In this document: positions 45,101-57,740 of the stretch, one piece after another
How the letters are laid out: every line of letters begins with the position of its first letter
Position numbering within the stretch: position 1 is the first letter of the stretch
Source: Apostichopus japonicus
Taxonomy: Eukaryota; Echinodermata; Holothuroidea; Aspidochirotida; Stichopodidae
Direction: 5' to 3'
DNA length: 64,000 nucleotides
Assembly: GCF_037975245.1 (NCBI RefSeq)
Contig: NC_092573.1
Span: 12,351,001-12,415,000, forward strand
The notes under the pieces: generated by a model
What the model was told of the DNA's origin: nothing
The model's input: the letters and a program-made list of their open reading frames with translations, nothing else
The model's database searches: none
Made by a program: the position numbers and the translations under genes

Positions 45101-45394
45101 GCAGAAGCTCATACCTTTTCGAGCTTAAAAATGTAGGGCCCACAAAACTTTATGGCCCACCAAATTTCCGGCCATTTTTCAGATTCCACCAATTTTGGGC
45201 CCATGAGGGATAACCCCCCCCCCCCTCCGTTAGCAGAATACTGGCCACACCACTGGCTATAATTCCTATTTTCCCCCTTTAAATCCTGTTTTACCCACTC
45301 TCTCAAACAATACCACTGACCTACCCTATTAAACTTTCTCCCCTCTACCTGAGCAGACCTGAAGTATGGAACGCGAAAAGGGCAACCGTATTTC

Positions 45395-45690
45395 GTTGCC
45401 TAAACTAAGTTTGTTTCGTTGCCTAAACTAAGTTTGTTGCTGTCTAAACTAAAGCTGTTGCTGCTAGTTTACCATGTTGCTGTTGTTCGTTGATGTCTAA
45501 ACTTACGTTGATGTCTAAAGTCACGTTGACGACTAAACGCGCCTTAATGTCTAAACTCACGTTGATTTATAAACCTTACGGTTGATGTCTAAACTCACGT
45601 TGATGTCTAAAACTTTCATTGCTAAGTTAACTTACGGTTGATGTCTAAACTCACGTTGATGTCTACACTTTCGTTGCTATCTAAAGTTCC
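45395..45690. repeat. Subterminal tandem repeat, ~18-bp GTTGATGTCTAAACTCAC units
   Basis: At least twelve irregular units lie inside the left TIR of the 2.7-kb element. The right TIR holds the reverse complement at about 47910-48055 (GTTTAGACAACG-type units). Confidence 0.85.
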
Positions 45691-47247
45691 GTTGTGAACA
45701 CATTGTGAACGAACATCATTCTTTCTTTTCAAAAAAAATTATAACAATCAACCGCAAGTTGCTTCCGTGCAGTGCTAACAACATATCTATTACAGAGATT
45801 TTCATGCTAAATACAGCCAATGTTGTTTTCTCAAATTTCCCGAGATTTGTTTGGTTAATAGTCCCTTACCCATTGTCTGCAAACATGCTTGCATCTTCAG
45901 TGCTCAATGAACGCAAAGTATGATGGTTTAACTATGTAACGCGAAAAAGGGGGGGGGGGTAATCGTTAATGGTCATGCCGGATTTGTAGCAACAGCCATG
46001 TAAATATCCTTAACAACCTGATTTGTCGAACAAAATCACGTTGTTAACGATATTTACATGATAGTTGATACAACTCCGAGGACGTTATTTACATTTATAT
46101 TGTTAATGTCATATTTGAATAATTGTTTTATCACAGAAAGTTATGAGTTGAGACAATCTATGAATTTTGCGGGAAGCTACCACAACATCTCTGATACTGA
46201 AAAGGACTTTAAATCTCACAGTATGTTTTGTTCTCTCCATATTGAGAGTTGATAATGTAAAATGTGCATTTATACCACAGTTATTTCTTCGTTGCAAACT
46301 TACGTAAAGTTTTGCGGTCCCTTTGACCACGTGCTTCAAGTCATGATTCTGGTGCAACACTAATTCGTGTGCATAAACTACTGCAGTCATACATCGTCAA
46401 AAATAGTCATTGAAGTTTCGACATTGCGTAAAAATGTTATTTAAATACTATAATTTTCGTGGAGTTGGTTGTTTCCAAATACTGAAAAGCATCCAGGGTA
46501 AATGTTGGATCAGTTGCTCTATGGTTGGATGTAGTCTGCGCTTCGTGAGTAACAAGAGGGGCACAGTATTGAAGTACGTAGGCAATATGACTCACAGAAC
46601 TAGTTTACTAAACCCGCCAAGCAAGTTCATTCGTAACACCAATCCAGTTCGGAGTTTCGATTTGCGAAAGGGATTGTGTTGTAAATGGAATATACACAAA
46701 CCTCGCTCAGCATTGTTAAGAATTTTAGACCAAAAAACCCGCTAACATGTTATGCAAGAAACGAATCATCCAAGATACACTCGAGTTTTGACTAAGGCTA
46801 TGTGTTGTAGGTAAGGTGATATGATCTTTTCTCCACAAATTTTCAGGATATGCGCATGTGCAGTTGAAACTCCGAAGTTTGAACAGGCCTAATACAAATT
46901 GCGTGGAATTTAGCGAGATATGCACACTACATTTGCGGGGATATTTGAAGAGTTGGGGTAGCTGGTGAAATCGCTGCAGGTCAAAGCATCGAGGTACTAT
47001 ATACGGAGTTGGAGAGGAGGAAAGAGTGGCAGGGCAGGCGAAATGAAGGTCGGACGGCCGCCCTTGTAAAACAGCGAAGCTAGGGCACTGGATGGCATCC
47101 GCCATATATATATTGTGTAGAGAATTCACAAAGTACAGGCAGTGATAAGATCGCATCTTCTCAACTATAAACACTAGTAAAAGTATAGGTCATATAATAA
47201 ACGCAATTGGTGTTCGATCGGGACGAAAACATTTGTCTTTAGTAATA

Positions 47248-47510
47248 TTACTGTCATTCGTTTTACTTGATTGCCGACATTCCCCACAACATATCCAGAC
47301 ATCATGTAATGGTTCAATAATTCAATTTTAAGTACAGTATTTTATGCTGGCATTTTGTCTCGACACTCGTTTTACTTGATTACCGACATTCCCAGATTAT
47401 CTCTACACATTGTTGGAGGGGCTCAATGAAATCAGTTTAAAAATGCAGTATTTTTATGCTGGTACTTTGTCTAGACACTCGACGTTGTACTTGATTTCCG
47501 ACATTCACAG
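47248..47510. repeat. ~125-bp tandem repeat, 2+ units
   Basis: The blocks TTACTTGATTGCCGACATTC, 'cagtattt...atgctgg' and 'ttgtctcgacactcg' recur in the same order two to three times, inside the 2.7-kb element. Confidence 0.8.
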
Positions 47511-48083
47511 CGTATATGCATAGCCTATAAGTATAACATTATAACATTTTAAAAGTTGTTTACCGTGCAGCCTCCTATTCGTATGAGTTGTACTAACGCA
47601 CATGTTATCTGATAGGCTGGCTGTGGGAGATACGGTAGCTTATAAAACAAGGTTTCCACAAGTTTGCGTTTGGTGACTCCAAATGGACTTGGACCTCCAA
47701 GACCCCTATTGTTTTTGGTGCAGGTGTGTATAGCCACGTACAATAGACTGACCTGTGTTTATTTAATGTATCTAAATGGTGGTTCGGGCCATTTCTATAG
47801 TAACAGCTAGTTCTGCTTATACTAACACCTTTCTAGTGTACTGAAGTCATCGAAACCTCAATGCATTTTGCATTCTGGTTTACATTACGCGGTTGAGCAA
47901 TTTTGAACAGCGCCGATAGCAACAACGTAAGTTTAGACAATGACGTATGTTTAGACAACGGAAGTTAAAATAACAACGTGAGTTTGAGCAACAACGTGGT
48001 AAAACAGCAGCAACAACTTTAGTTTAGACTGCAACAAACTTAGTTTAGACAACGAAATATGGTTGCCCTTTTCGCGTTCCATA

Positions 48084-48990
48084 CTGAAGCACTCCTTGCC
48101 AAAATTTTGGCTGGCTGCCTACATACCTCAAGCTCAAAGACTTCTAAGAATCGGCAAGTGCTGATTGGCTATAGGGCTCTCATGCTTACAGTTCAACAGT
48201 TAATAACAACTCCCAGTCCTGCTTTAATTCCACTAACAGCCTCTGCAGAGCTTAACCACAAATGTCAACAAACACTGCAGAAACTGGGAGACAAATTAAA
48301 GGAGCTTTGGCAAAAGGTGAAGGCTCAGATTTTTTTAAACAATGGGGATTCATTGTAATTAATTAACTTTTGACCAAAAATTATTAGGCATCATCTTATT
48401 CATACACAATCCAACAATCATCAGTTCAACTTTGAATATGATCCATCAAAATCTTGAGGAGATTGAGATATTTGAAAATATTACAAAGAATGACCCCTGA
48501 TGACCCCCTAAATGACATTTGACCTCAATTTTCCGAACACCCCTCATAACCCTCATCCCGAGGAACGTTGTGACCAAGTTTCATTATAACTGGCCATACA
48601 CTGTACGAACAGGAGCAATTTGAAAATATAGGGCGGCGGCCCGGGCCACAAAAGACCCCTAGTTGATCTTTGATCTCAAATTCATGAACACCCTGAAGGT
48701 AAAACTTCCATAGTACTATCGTGACAAACCCTCAACATTGTACCATGGAATCTGTAGGAGAAGAAGCATTTTGCGTATTTCCACAAAATGGCCCATTACG
48801 GCCCCCAGGTGACCATTGACCCCAATTTCGGACCATCTCTGATGGCCCTATACCCAATGGTCCTTGTGTCCAAGTTTCATGAAATTTCATTAAATACTGT
48901 GTGAGTGGGAGCGGTTTAACCAATTGTTGACGGATAGAGTGATAGACGCCGCACTGTAACAATAGCTCACACCAGCATGCTGGTATGAGC
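48084..48990. other. Repeat-like non-coding stretch
   Basis: The text has pairs of similar phrases (GTGACCAAGTTTCATTATAA and GTCCAAGTTTCATGAAATTTC, GACCTCAATTTTCCG and GACCCCAATTTCGG), so it appears to be internally duplicated old repeat sequence. No coding region is supported. Confidence 0.45.
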
Positions 48991-48994
48991 TAAA

Positions 48995-49315
48995 AATGGA
49001 GTTGTCGGTGTAAGGGGTAGGGTGAGGCGCACGTCCCCTCTGTAATCTTCGATCTGTCACTGGCTACCCTGTGTATATAATAGGGATCAGCGCTGTAATT
49101 ATGACTGTTCCTCTTTCTCTTCCCGAGGTCTTGGCGTTTATCTTCTACTTCCTCCTTTTCTCCTTTTTCTCTCTTTCTTCTTTTTCTTTTCCCTTCCTTC
49201 CTCTCCTCCTTTTCTTTTTTCTCCCTCTTTTTCCCTTTTTTCTTCTCTTTTTTTCTCTCCTCTTTTCCTTACCCGGGGGCGCGCGCCCCCAACGCCCCCC
49301 CTGGATACGCGCCTG
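48995..49315 (-). mobile_element. hAT-like element, family C, copy 1
   Basis: It ends CTGGATACGCGCCTG and is a polypyrimidine-rich inverted copy of the sequence at 53068-53400. The shared landmarks are the terminal CAGGCGCGTATCCAG, the GGGGGCGCGCGCCCC block, the purine-rich tract and 'acaccgacaactccattttt'. The phenylalanine/serine-rich frame over it is not a gene. Confidence 0.75.
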
Positions 49316-49436
49316 GTAACTATTAATTTACTATTTGTTATAGTGACACTATTCTGTATTATTTATCTCCGAACAATTCAGGCTTATTGCGGCTTACCAT
49401 TTTCAAGTTTTCTTCTGAGTAATTTTACTTTATGAT

Positions 49437-49680
49437 TTGTTATGTTATGTTAGTTTTTGTATAGCGCTTTATATGGCACAGCCATCTCATAGCACTTTGA
49501 ATCCCTGGTCATCAGGCTGGCTGCTGAGAATCCAGCGCACACAGCTTAGTTACCTCACAGGTACCCATTTATACACCTGAATGGATAGGGGCAGTCGAGA
49601 TAAAAGTGCCTTGCCCAAGGACACAACATAACAGGATTATATATAAAACAAAAGCATTAGCCACTCGGACTCCACGCTCC
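49437..49680 (-). mobile_element. SINE, family 2, copy 1 (tRNA head damaged)
   Basis: Reverse-complemented, it shares the core TTGTGTCCTTGGGCAAGGCA, then CAGGTGTATAAATGGG and GAGGTAACT with the SINE at 58510-58903. A tRNA-like start (GAGTCCGAGTGGCTAATGC) is present but the B box is missing. The 3' end is ATAAAGCGCTATACAAAAAC. Confidence 0.75.
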
Positions 49681-50279
49681 TCTTGTTTTGCTTATTCTAA
49701 GCTATTTTTTCCTGTAAGTGCACGCCATTTTAGGATGGGAGGAGCAGAAGGGAGGGGCGGGGCAAGCACAACCACGGTCCACCCCTCTAGTTTAGTGTGC
49801 ATGATCATCATCCATACCCCCATGCATTGTTTCATGGACCGCTGGGCTATCATAGTCAAACCCGGTTACGGTGTAGCCCGTTACACCAACAGAATTGCCT
49901 GTAAGGTTTCATAATAGTATGTACGATTGTATGAAACATAAGTAAAGAAAGAGGCTTGAGACCACGACGTCAGTACCATTTGAAAAAAACCTATTCTCTG
50001 GTTATTCTGTTTGCAAAAAGAATGATGATAATCTAAGAAATCAATTTAATTTTCCCTAGTTATAATAACGTTTCATATCAGAATAATAATCTGATATATC
50101 AGAAAAATAATCTGATATACCAGATTAAGAAAATTGTCTTTCATGGCCCTAATGGGCTTTCGTACTACGTAGTTCACCAGCTAAAGGTCCGCTTGGTTAA
50201 CGGGCTCGTGGGGGGGGGGGGGCTGGGGCGTATTCTGGTTTAGTTCGGGTAGTAACCTGGGTGAGGAATCTGTGGTGGT
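49681..50279. other. Spacer without recognisable genes
   Basis: No gene or RNA was seen. A triple TCTGATATAYCAGA-like dyad lies near 50089-50125. Confidence 0.4.
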
Positions 50280-50605
50280 GTATTTGTGCGGGTAGAGTTT
50301 TCCCGGAGGTAATTGCTGGGGGTGGGGTTAATTGTCCTCGGGGGTATTTGTCCTCGTTGATGTATGTCCGGGGGTAGTTGTCCCGGGGGTAGTTGTCTGG
50401 GGGGTACTTATCCTCGGGGGTATTTGTCCTCGGTGGTGTATGTCCGGGGGGTATTTGTCCGGGGGGTAGTTGTCCTCGGAGGTATTCGTCCTCGGGGGTT
50501 TTTGTCCGGGGGGTGATTGTCCGGGGGGTACTTGTCCCGGGGGTATGAGTCCGGGGGGTATATGTCCGGGGGGTATTTGTCCGGGGGGTATTTGTCCTTA
50601 ATTCA
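50280..50605. repeat. ~16-bp minisatellite, inverted relative to 42.4 kb
   Basis: The units GGGGGGTATTTGTCC (reverse complement of the 42357-42660 unit) repeat about 19 times with CTCGG variants. The Pro/Thr-rich minus-strand frame over it is an artefact. Confidence 0.92.
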
Positions 50606-51160
50606 CTAGCGTGACATGTGATGCCCATGTGGACGCTCATGCAACTTGCGCGTCTCTTATAATCTGCCTCGTGCTGAAGAGTTCGCCAGTTCACAGCAAG
50701 ACTCAGACAAGTGCGGACGTGTATTCTAGGCCCTGACCGCTAATTGGTTTAACAAGAAAAGTTTGTAGCTGTTTGCCATCATTTATGGGTGAGATTTAAG
50801 TATCTTTGTCTCTCTAAATACTTAGGCAGTTTTTCTGCGGGTTGGCAATTAAGAAGAAAACCCGATTCCGTTGTTATATTTATCTAAACCTTGACGTCAC
50901 TCACCTAGCGGTGTGGACAAGAAATATAGGGCAAGAATACCGTTTTCCTTGTAAGCTCACCACCTGAAGAGATTAGACCCTTGTTCGACGTAAATAATTG
51001 TAGGATTCTCTGCACGAAGTAGTACAGGGCGGCTCCGGGCCCACCAAATCTTTCATCTTGTTTTAAATTAGGCCTTAGAGCACCAGCACTTTTAGGAACC
51101 GTAAGAAGCAACCAGTGTTATAAGTGTGCACGCGACTGTCAGTTTCGATCTGGCAGTTGC
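50606..51160. other. Spacer without recognisable genes
   Basis: Nothing recognisable was found on either strand. Confidence 0.4.
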
Positions 51161-51164
51161 CTAT

Positions 51165-51390
51165 ACATCTTACAGAGGGTTCATGCGTCCATCGTACAGG
51201 GAATCTCACTGAGGGTGCGTGCGTGCGTCACGTCGAGGGGAAGCTGTACTCACTGAGGGTGCGTGCGTCCATCGTACAGGGAATCTCACTGAGGGTGCGT
51301 GCGTGCGTCACGTCGAGGGGAAGCTGTACTCACTGAGGGTGCGTGCGTCCATCGCACAGGGAATCTTACAGAGGGTGCGTGCGCCCATAG
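51165..51390. repeat. ~80-bp minisatellite, 2.5 units
   Basis: The block from GAGGGTGCGTGCGTGCGTCA through GGAAGCTGTACTCACT and CATCGTACAGGGAATCTCAC repeats with a period near 80 bp. Confidence 0.88.
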
Positions 51391-51959
51391 TAGTAGTAGT
51401 AAGTTGAGTCTCGTCTATCCGACATGCTCAGTGATTAACCTCCGCCACGTATCACGATCTTGCGCAAGGTTTATTGCTTCTTCGATATTGTTAATATTAA
51501 TGTCCTTGAATTGCGATTTATTTTTCCAAGTAATGTAGTCACGGGCCTTCCAACTGGTTTAGCAGTATGTCTCAGTGCTTCTCTTAAAGCAACCTTTGCT
51601 GGAGCGTCCTCTTGAAGTCTTGCTACATGACCGAAAAATCTCAATCTTCTATGTGCGACTATCGATGACCAAGGTGTTTGGTTGGTTTCGTTGTAGAGCT
51701 CATCATTTGATAACCAATTATTATTGGTCCATCTAATGTTGAGAATATTTCGAAGTAGTCTCCTTTGAAAAGTGTCAATTTTGCGATCAAGATCCTTCGT
51801 TGTGCCCCACAGTTCGCAATTGTACAAAAAAAAATACTCTTTAATAAAGTCTCAAAGATCCTAAGCTTAATTTTCCGGCTTATGTTTTTGCTTTTAAAAA
51901 TGCTTGACAGTGTGTTGAAAGCACCGTTGGTTATACCAATTCTTCTGTTAATGTCTTAT
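51391..51959 (-). pseudogene. 3' fragment of a non-LTR retrotransposon
   Basis: On the minus strand the frames encode INRRIGITNGAFNTLSSIFK, then after a shift at a poly-A run (51826-51834) YNCELWGTTKDLDRKIDTFQ, RRLLRNILNIRW, RRLRFFGHVARL, and finally AQDRDTWRRLITEHVG. These are standard C-terminal RT-domain motifs of APE-type LINEs. The 3' tail is a CTA trinucleotide repeat at 51391-51402. The 5' end is cut at the border of the 1-kb repeat. It is a dead copy. Confidence 0.85.
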
Positions 51960-53063
51960 GACGAATCATAAAAAGGATGAGAACGCAGGTTGTCGACGTC
52001 GTTGTGCATACGGTTCGTGACTCTCCATCGAGTGCGGTTAGGTAGGCGATATGTATTTTATTACGCAGTGGCCAACTGTAGGCTGGTAATAGGCTCAATT
52101 TAGCTAATTGCATCTGCCAAACTAGGTAGCTGATTCAGTAGGCCTGAATGTTCCTACGATGATAATCGAGTTAACGGAGCTGACGAGTATTCAAGATCAA
52201 AAGAGCACTGACGAAATACCATGCAAAAAACATTTAACATTTTTTCGACACTGAAATGGGGGTGGGGGTGGGGCGGGTAGTTGCTCCCACTGCTCCCCTG
52301 GCTACGTCCCTGATATATACTGAACTTACTTGAAGCTAGCGAACAGGGTCAACCCACCCAATAGCATAATTAGTACATAAATAAACCGAGTTGAAGCTGG
52401 CGAACGTTGTACCGTAGTTCAATGAGGCATTTTTTTAGAGTATTCAAAATCATACGAAGTTTTGAATGGTGGAGTATAAGGATCGCGAGATACAATTTCT
52501 CAAAGTTGCAAGGAAAACGTGGTAAATATGACTGATTGAAGGTCCATTTTGACCGAAATTTTTCAATTTTTAGGTCATTCACAATCACAGAAACATATGA
52601 ATAGGTCTAGGTAAATAAGAGTGCGACAGTCGGAAATTCCGACTGTCGCACTCCAATTTCCCAACTATCGTCAGTTTTACCAATATTGGGGGGTGAGACA
52701 CCCCACAACCCCCTCTAGCGACGTCCATGGCTTCGAAGAAGAATGCTACTCAAGGAGATCTATTTTTTACGTGTGCAGAATTAAATGTTCGCCGCCACAA
52801 ATTTTTGCCAAACTGAGTCTGGAGTTTTTCCTGCGTAGCCAACCTGTGAATTTGAGATTGCTATGAAAAGTATATGATCAGTAAGCATTCACCAGCCAGC
52901 CATGTGGATGATGGAGTGGGAGGTGATTTTTATTTCCCCAAACAGGTTCACAAATGTGTGTAAATAGTCGCTCATGATTGGTCGGAAAAGTTACGTCATC
53001 CCCATAGAAACCTTCACTTCGAGGTTACCAAAATGTCTGCATCCATTCGTTGCAACGTAGTTA
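51960..53063 (+). repeat. 1-kb repeat, copy 2
   Basis: It matches 18994-19997 with about 100 bp of extra sequence at 52230-52335 that ends GGCTACGTCCCTG, a hAT-MITE-like terminus. The perfect 17-bp-arm palindrome is retained at 52619-52653. Confidence 0.87.
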
Positions 53064-53067
53064 ATAT

Positions 53068-53540
53068 CAGGCGCGTATCCAGGGGGGCGTTGGGGGCGCG
53101 CGCCCCCCGGGTAAGAAAAAGAGGAGAGAAAAAAAAGAGAAGAAGCAAGGGAAAAAAGAGGGGGAGGGGAAGAGGAGGAAGGAGAGGAAGGAAGGGAAAA
53201 GAAAAAGAAGGCGAGAAAAAAGGAGAAAAGGAGGGAGTAGAAGAAACACGCCTAGACACCGGGAAAAGAAAGAGGATCAGTCATTATTACAGCTCTGATC
53301 CCTATTATATACACAGGGTAGCCAGTGACGGATCAAGGGATTTCGGAAGGGGCGTGCGCCTCAGCTTACCCCTTACACCGACAACTCCATTTTTGACGTT
53401 TCCATTTTTCCTCTCTCACTATATAGTATATCATGACGCGTGTGTGTGTGTATGGACGCCTTAAACAATTGTAAAATTGTGCTATAAAACCAACTGTGGC
53501 TGGTCTTGAACTCGACCGAGTCGTAGGGGAACATGATTTC
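53068..53540 (+). mobile_element. hAT-like element, family C, copy 2
   Basis: It begins CAGGCGCGTATCCAGGGGGG right after the 1-kb repeat and contains a GC block, a long purine-rich tract (53108-53275) and the landmark TTACACCGACAACTCCATTT. The right part matches 44930-45080 inverted. The right end is uncertain. An Arg/Lys/Gly-rich frame over the purine tract is an artefact. Confidence 0.7.
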
Positions 53541-54869
53541 GGTATTAGCCCAGGATCTATATGCGAACTGCACTAGACATATGTCTTTCGATGCAACACT
53601 GTCATGCTGAGTTAAAATGTTATACAACGCGAACTGAATGCTAATTGTTACCCCACCCCTAGTACCGTAACTCATACAATGAATCTAAAAATAAATTCGC
53701 ATGCGATTTGAGAATTGAGCACATTTCCTGTGGATATCATGTAGTGGATCCAAAGGCGTATCATTGCCGGGGGGGGGGGGGGAGCGGACGCACCCATAAC
53801 TTCTTGAGATTGTTCCCATCTGCATGAAAACGCGCGCCCCGCAATCCGACGCCCACCCCTCTAATCGCTTCCCGATGAGTTACAAAACCAGACCCATCGT
53901 ATACAAAAGTCTACTTGCATTATTTTTTTCCCTGATTTTTTTCTGCAGACGCCCATGCATTTCCCCAAACTGAATTTCTAAGCCACGAGATCTAAAACTT
54001 AAGGAGGTATGGGAGCATCATTGGGTCTGGGAAATGTTGTTTCCGGCGATCTGGGAGGAGTATTTGCCAAAAACTTCTTGTACGCTACGCGCGAACCCAT
54101 GGTCGCGCTCCGCTTAGATAGTATCAGAGAACAGACACGCGTCCCGACCATTATCCAAGACTGATCTGCGCCCATGCACCAATATCGTCCCCGTTTTCGC
54201 GTAGTGGAGAATGTGCACCTTTGGCGAAATTGAGTTAAATATTGTTCTTACCTATTTCGAGGGTGAGGAATCGGTTGAGCCGGGTTAGAAGTCTTAAAAC
54301 TGTCTATTTTTTTCGTTTTTTTTTACTCATTTCTGACGAATATCCACCTAAGGCCCACTCTCGTTTTTACATACTGACGAATACATTAGTCATCAGTACA
54401 ACCACTCAGTAACATAATTTGTCTAAGGTCCATACATCTAACTGCCATTTGAAAACACCCAGGATTATGGGAAGGTAATATTTTTATTATTTCCACCTGT
54501 AATTGCTTAATGCAGCATTTCATACACGATAGCATAACTCGTGAAAACAGAATGGCCAGTGGGTCAACAATAATATACCTGAATAGTAGCCTAGTGTTAT
54601 GATTGCAGTACATTCGATGCTTGTATCTGTTGCGCGAGTAGCTATAGACAGTGAACTGGAGTAACGCTATTTATCTCTATACTGAATCGGTGTAGCAGTG
54701 TCGGTACATTAATTAGAGCTGTGTGTAAATGAGGAAACAGGTGGTGTAAGTCACTGACGGACATTGATGACAATGGGTGTAATTCGTATAAAAATGATGA
54801 ATAAATCACTCAAATTGTTATTGTGACCGCGAATATTACAATACCTAGACCAAGGTAAAGTCATTTAAG
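53541..54869. other. Spacer with a family B fragment
   Basis: About 54010-54130 contains a family B core in inverse orientation (CGCTACGCGCGAACCCATGG, CTCCGCTTAGATAGTAT). A G-run sits near 53771. No gene is supported. Confidence 0.5.
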
Positions 54870-55242
54870 CAGTGGCGTAGGAAGGTACTTTTGAGTGGGG
54901 GGGGGGGCTGAAGACTTATGGCCGGCCTGGGGGTCTAAGGGGGTGCCCCCCTCCCCCTTTGGATTTTTTTTTGCATATCCAGTCCAGGTGGCCTCAGATG
55001 CAATTTGGTGCAATATAGCACACTTCAACCCACCCACTCCATTTTGTATATAATTTTGCATTTCCACCTGGCCTTAGATGCAATTTGGTGCTCCAAATGA
55101 GATTTTTTTCTCATTTGGAAATGAAAAAGGGGTTTTCTGACTTGCGAAGCGGGGGGGGGGGGGCGGAATGATACTTCCGCCCCTCCATATTTTTCACGGG
55201 GGGGGGGCTGGCGCCCCCAGCCCCCCGGTTCCTACGCCCTTG
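54870..55242 (-). mobile_element. hAT-like MITE, family A, copy 3
   Basis: Inverted copy of 12690-13054, starting CAGTGGCGTAGGAAGG and ending GGTTCCTACGCCCTTG. The flanks CATTTAAG and AATTTAAG form an 8-bp target duplication with one mismatch. Confidence 0.88.
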
Positions 55243-56189
55243 AATTTAAGCCATTCTTAGAGTTAGCCTAACCATACCTAAGGATTGAAGGGAAGGTATC
55301 CCAAACCATCACAATGAACGTATATCTCTAAGATCCTTGTGATGAACTTTTCCCTAAAATATCTAAGTCCACTATCTTGCACGGTACTGGAGTAAATTGG
55401 TTTTTAAAAGTCGTGGCATGTAGCTATTTTTGGCCAATGTGTAATGTCATTGTGCCACTTGGGATGATGGGGGGGGGGGCGATATAATGTAATATATTGG
55501 TTTCCTGTGTACTTTTCAATGTGAATGTTAACAGTTCAATAAACAAATACCAGTATTATGAAAAATTAAAACATGCAAACGCCAGCTCATTTCCACTTAA
55601 GACTTCCTCCAGTCTTCAATTTCATATGTAAAGAAACGTTAAAAGTGTAACATCTCCCTAAAGAAGTACGGTTTCTCTTAGCTGTTGGCGGCTTTGCCCA
55701 TCACGAGCATTACTCTAGCCTAACCTAAAACTACCTTTATCTGGCTTAGTAATACCTAGTTACATAGTTGAAGGTCACATACTTTTACATTAAACTTTGG
55801 AAGGTACACTAGCATAGTTTATACTTAAGTAGTTACTTTGAGGGGGGGGGGGGGGGCGTTTAGACCGAATTTACTAGAACATTTGTATAGCAACCTTCAG
55901 ATTTGACAGAACCTTGGATGGTTTTTTCCACAGGCTAAGAAGTTCAGGATCATAGGGGAAGTTATACCAGACCTTTTGGAAAAAATAAACCAAGTCAGAA
56001 TATGGATATACAAACCAAATTAACATCACCAAACTGATACACCCTCATGCCCTGGTTTCCATACATTGGGTTTGTTAACCCATAAGGTTGCTTGACATAA
56101 GAAAGGAGAAGACACTTGCTGTTCCAGAACGGAAGTTGCAAGCCACTCGAAGAATCCATATCCATATCAAACGTTTGATTAATCCATGA
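55243..56189. other. Spacer without recognisable genes
   Basis: Only G-runs (55470, 55842-55856) stand out. Confidence 0.4.
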
Positions 56190-57260
56190 TATTGTGTCTC
56201 ATTAAGATTGAAAGGAAAGAATTATAACAAAGGCGGGGTCTTTTTCTTGACTTTTCAAGTGTGTTTAATACTGTCTTGCCAAATCAATTAATGAAGGATC
56301 TTTTACGATTTATCAAAGTAACATGCCTTTTCATTGGCTGACACAATTTCTTCAAGGATGGCCCAGACAAGTAAGGTTGGATAAAGGGTTATCGGAAATA
56401 TCGGAAATAAAGGTTGGTGTGCCTTGGGGGTGGGGGGTCCATTATATGCAATATTATTTACTATATATATTGATGAAATTAGGTCAAACTCACACATTTC
56501 TATAACAAAATATGCCGATGATACTGCTGTATCATGTACAATTCATACGAGCTCTGTTGAAACTGACCAATGAAATTATCAGTGTTCTGTAAATGACATA
56601 GTTCCAACATGTGACCGCAAGACTTTATTGCGTAACCCCAAAAATAAAGGAAATTTGTTTTGGAAAATAAAACCATAAAACATGAAGGTCTCATTCTATC
56701 AAGATCGCAACGTATCATTATTGAGGGAGCTGAGGTGGCTAGAACCTCCAAAACTGAGTACTGGGAGTATATATCGACGACATTTTGACCTTGTCTTGCA
56801 AAGCATCAAGGTATTAAAACAAGTATATTACAAAGTATCTAGTGTGGCTTACGTTGTGTCTTTCTAGAACCAAAATGCTAAGGAAAATGTTTTCAATACT
56901 ATTATTCTACCCTGGCACATGTGATCTATACAGTGCCTGTCTGGTACCATATTATATTGCAAAAAAAGCAAAGAAAGAAGTTTCAAATACACATCAGCTA
57001 TATTTAATGTAGATTACTATATACTTTTAGAAAAAGTAAATGCTGCTGCAAGACCTGAGTTTACAAGAATGGCTAATAAAGATATACAGTGATCAGAATC
57101 ACCCTTTGTATACTGTACTAAAATGTCTCCTGCACAAATCGAGCAGAAATCTAAGGAATCCCCACAAAATACCGAACGTAAGTTTACAGAAACTCATATA
57201 CTTACCGTGCTGCTTATACATTCCATTTGAGCACTTAGAATGTTTGTTGTAGTCTGTTTG
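56190..57260 (+). pseudogene. Highly degenerate non-LTR reverse transcriptase
   Basis: Scattered across frames are FLDFSSVFNTVLPNQLMKDL, FLQGWPRQVRLD, YIDEI, KYADDTAV (RT catalytic box), YKVSSVAYVV, FNTIILP, YSIQCLSGT, VNAAARPEFTRMANKDI, NHPLYTVLKCLLHKSSRNLR. Their order is that of an RT domain and downstream region. Many frameshifts and stops are present. Confidence 0.78.
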
Positions 57261-57439
57261 TTATATCGTTTTATGTATTAACTTTTGTATGTGTAGATGC
57301 ATTTTTTATGATATCCTATCACCTTGACATTTTCTCCCCTTTTATATTAGTTATTCTTGGACTGTTTGGTATCCTATCATCTTAAAAAACAACTTTTATA
57401 TGGGTTATTCTTCTTGTTGAGGTATTATATGACTCCTCT

Positions 57440-57740
57440 CTATAAATTTCATATGTATACTGGAAGGAAATAAAAAGAAGGAACAACATACTACAGTACA
57501 ACTTGGAAACCTTGAACATCGGCACAGTTGTTTCCTTCTTTAAATCTGAGGATTCACACGGAGGTTGGGTTGGATATTATGAATGTGCCTTTGAGCGTAA
57601 GAATTTTTTTATATGTATACTGGAAGGAAATAAAATGAAGGAACAACATACTATAGTACAACTTGGAAACACTTGAACAATGGCACAGTTGTTGGGTTGG
57701 ATATTATGAATATGCCTGTGAGCGTAAGAAAATTTCACAT
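57440..57740. repeat. ~160-bp tandem duplication
   Basis: TATACTGGAAGGAAATAAAA, 'gaaggaacaacatacta', 'cagttgtt' and 'ggttggatattatgaat' occur twice in order. Confidence 0.85.

Larger units (their letters stand above)
45365..48083. mobile_element. 2.7-kb element with long repetitive TIRs
   Basis: Both ends begin TATGGAACGCGAAAAGGGCA reading inward and stay similar for well over 100 bp, ending in tandem TGTCTAAACT-type subrepeats. The ends are flanked by CTGAAG on each side (45359-45364 and 48084-48089), a 6-bp target duplication. No ORF of a known transposase is seen; frames of 111-149 codons near 46.4-47.2 kb are unrecognised. A TIR-like TATGTAACGCGAAAAAGGG also occurs internally at about 45934. 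The superfamily is undetermined. Confidence 0.82.

Noticed and set aside
46725-47174. 149-codon minus-strand ORF as a transposase fragment
   Set aside because: No catalytic motif or family resemblance is seen; it is kept only as unrecognised sequence inside the 2.7-kb element.
48059-48358. 99-codon ORF as a gene
   Set aside because: It begins inside the right TIR of the 2.7-kb element and has no recognised domain.
50197-50694. Pro/Thr-rich 165-codon ORF
   Set aside because: It is a translation of the 16-bp minisatellite.
53033-53464. Arg/Lys/Gly-rich ORF resembling a basic nucleic-acid-binding protein
   Set aside because: It lies on the purine-rich tract of a family C element; the inverted copy at 49 kb gives a Phe/Ser frame instead.
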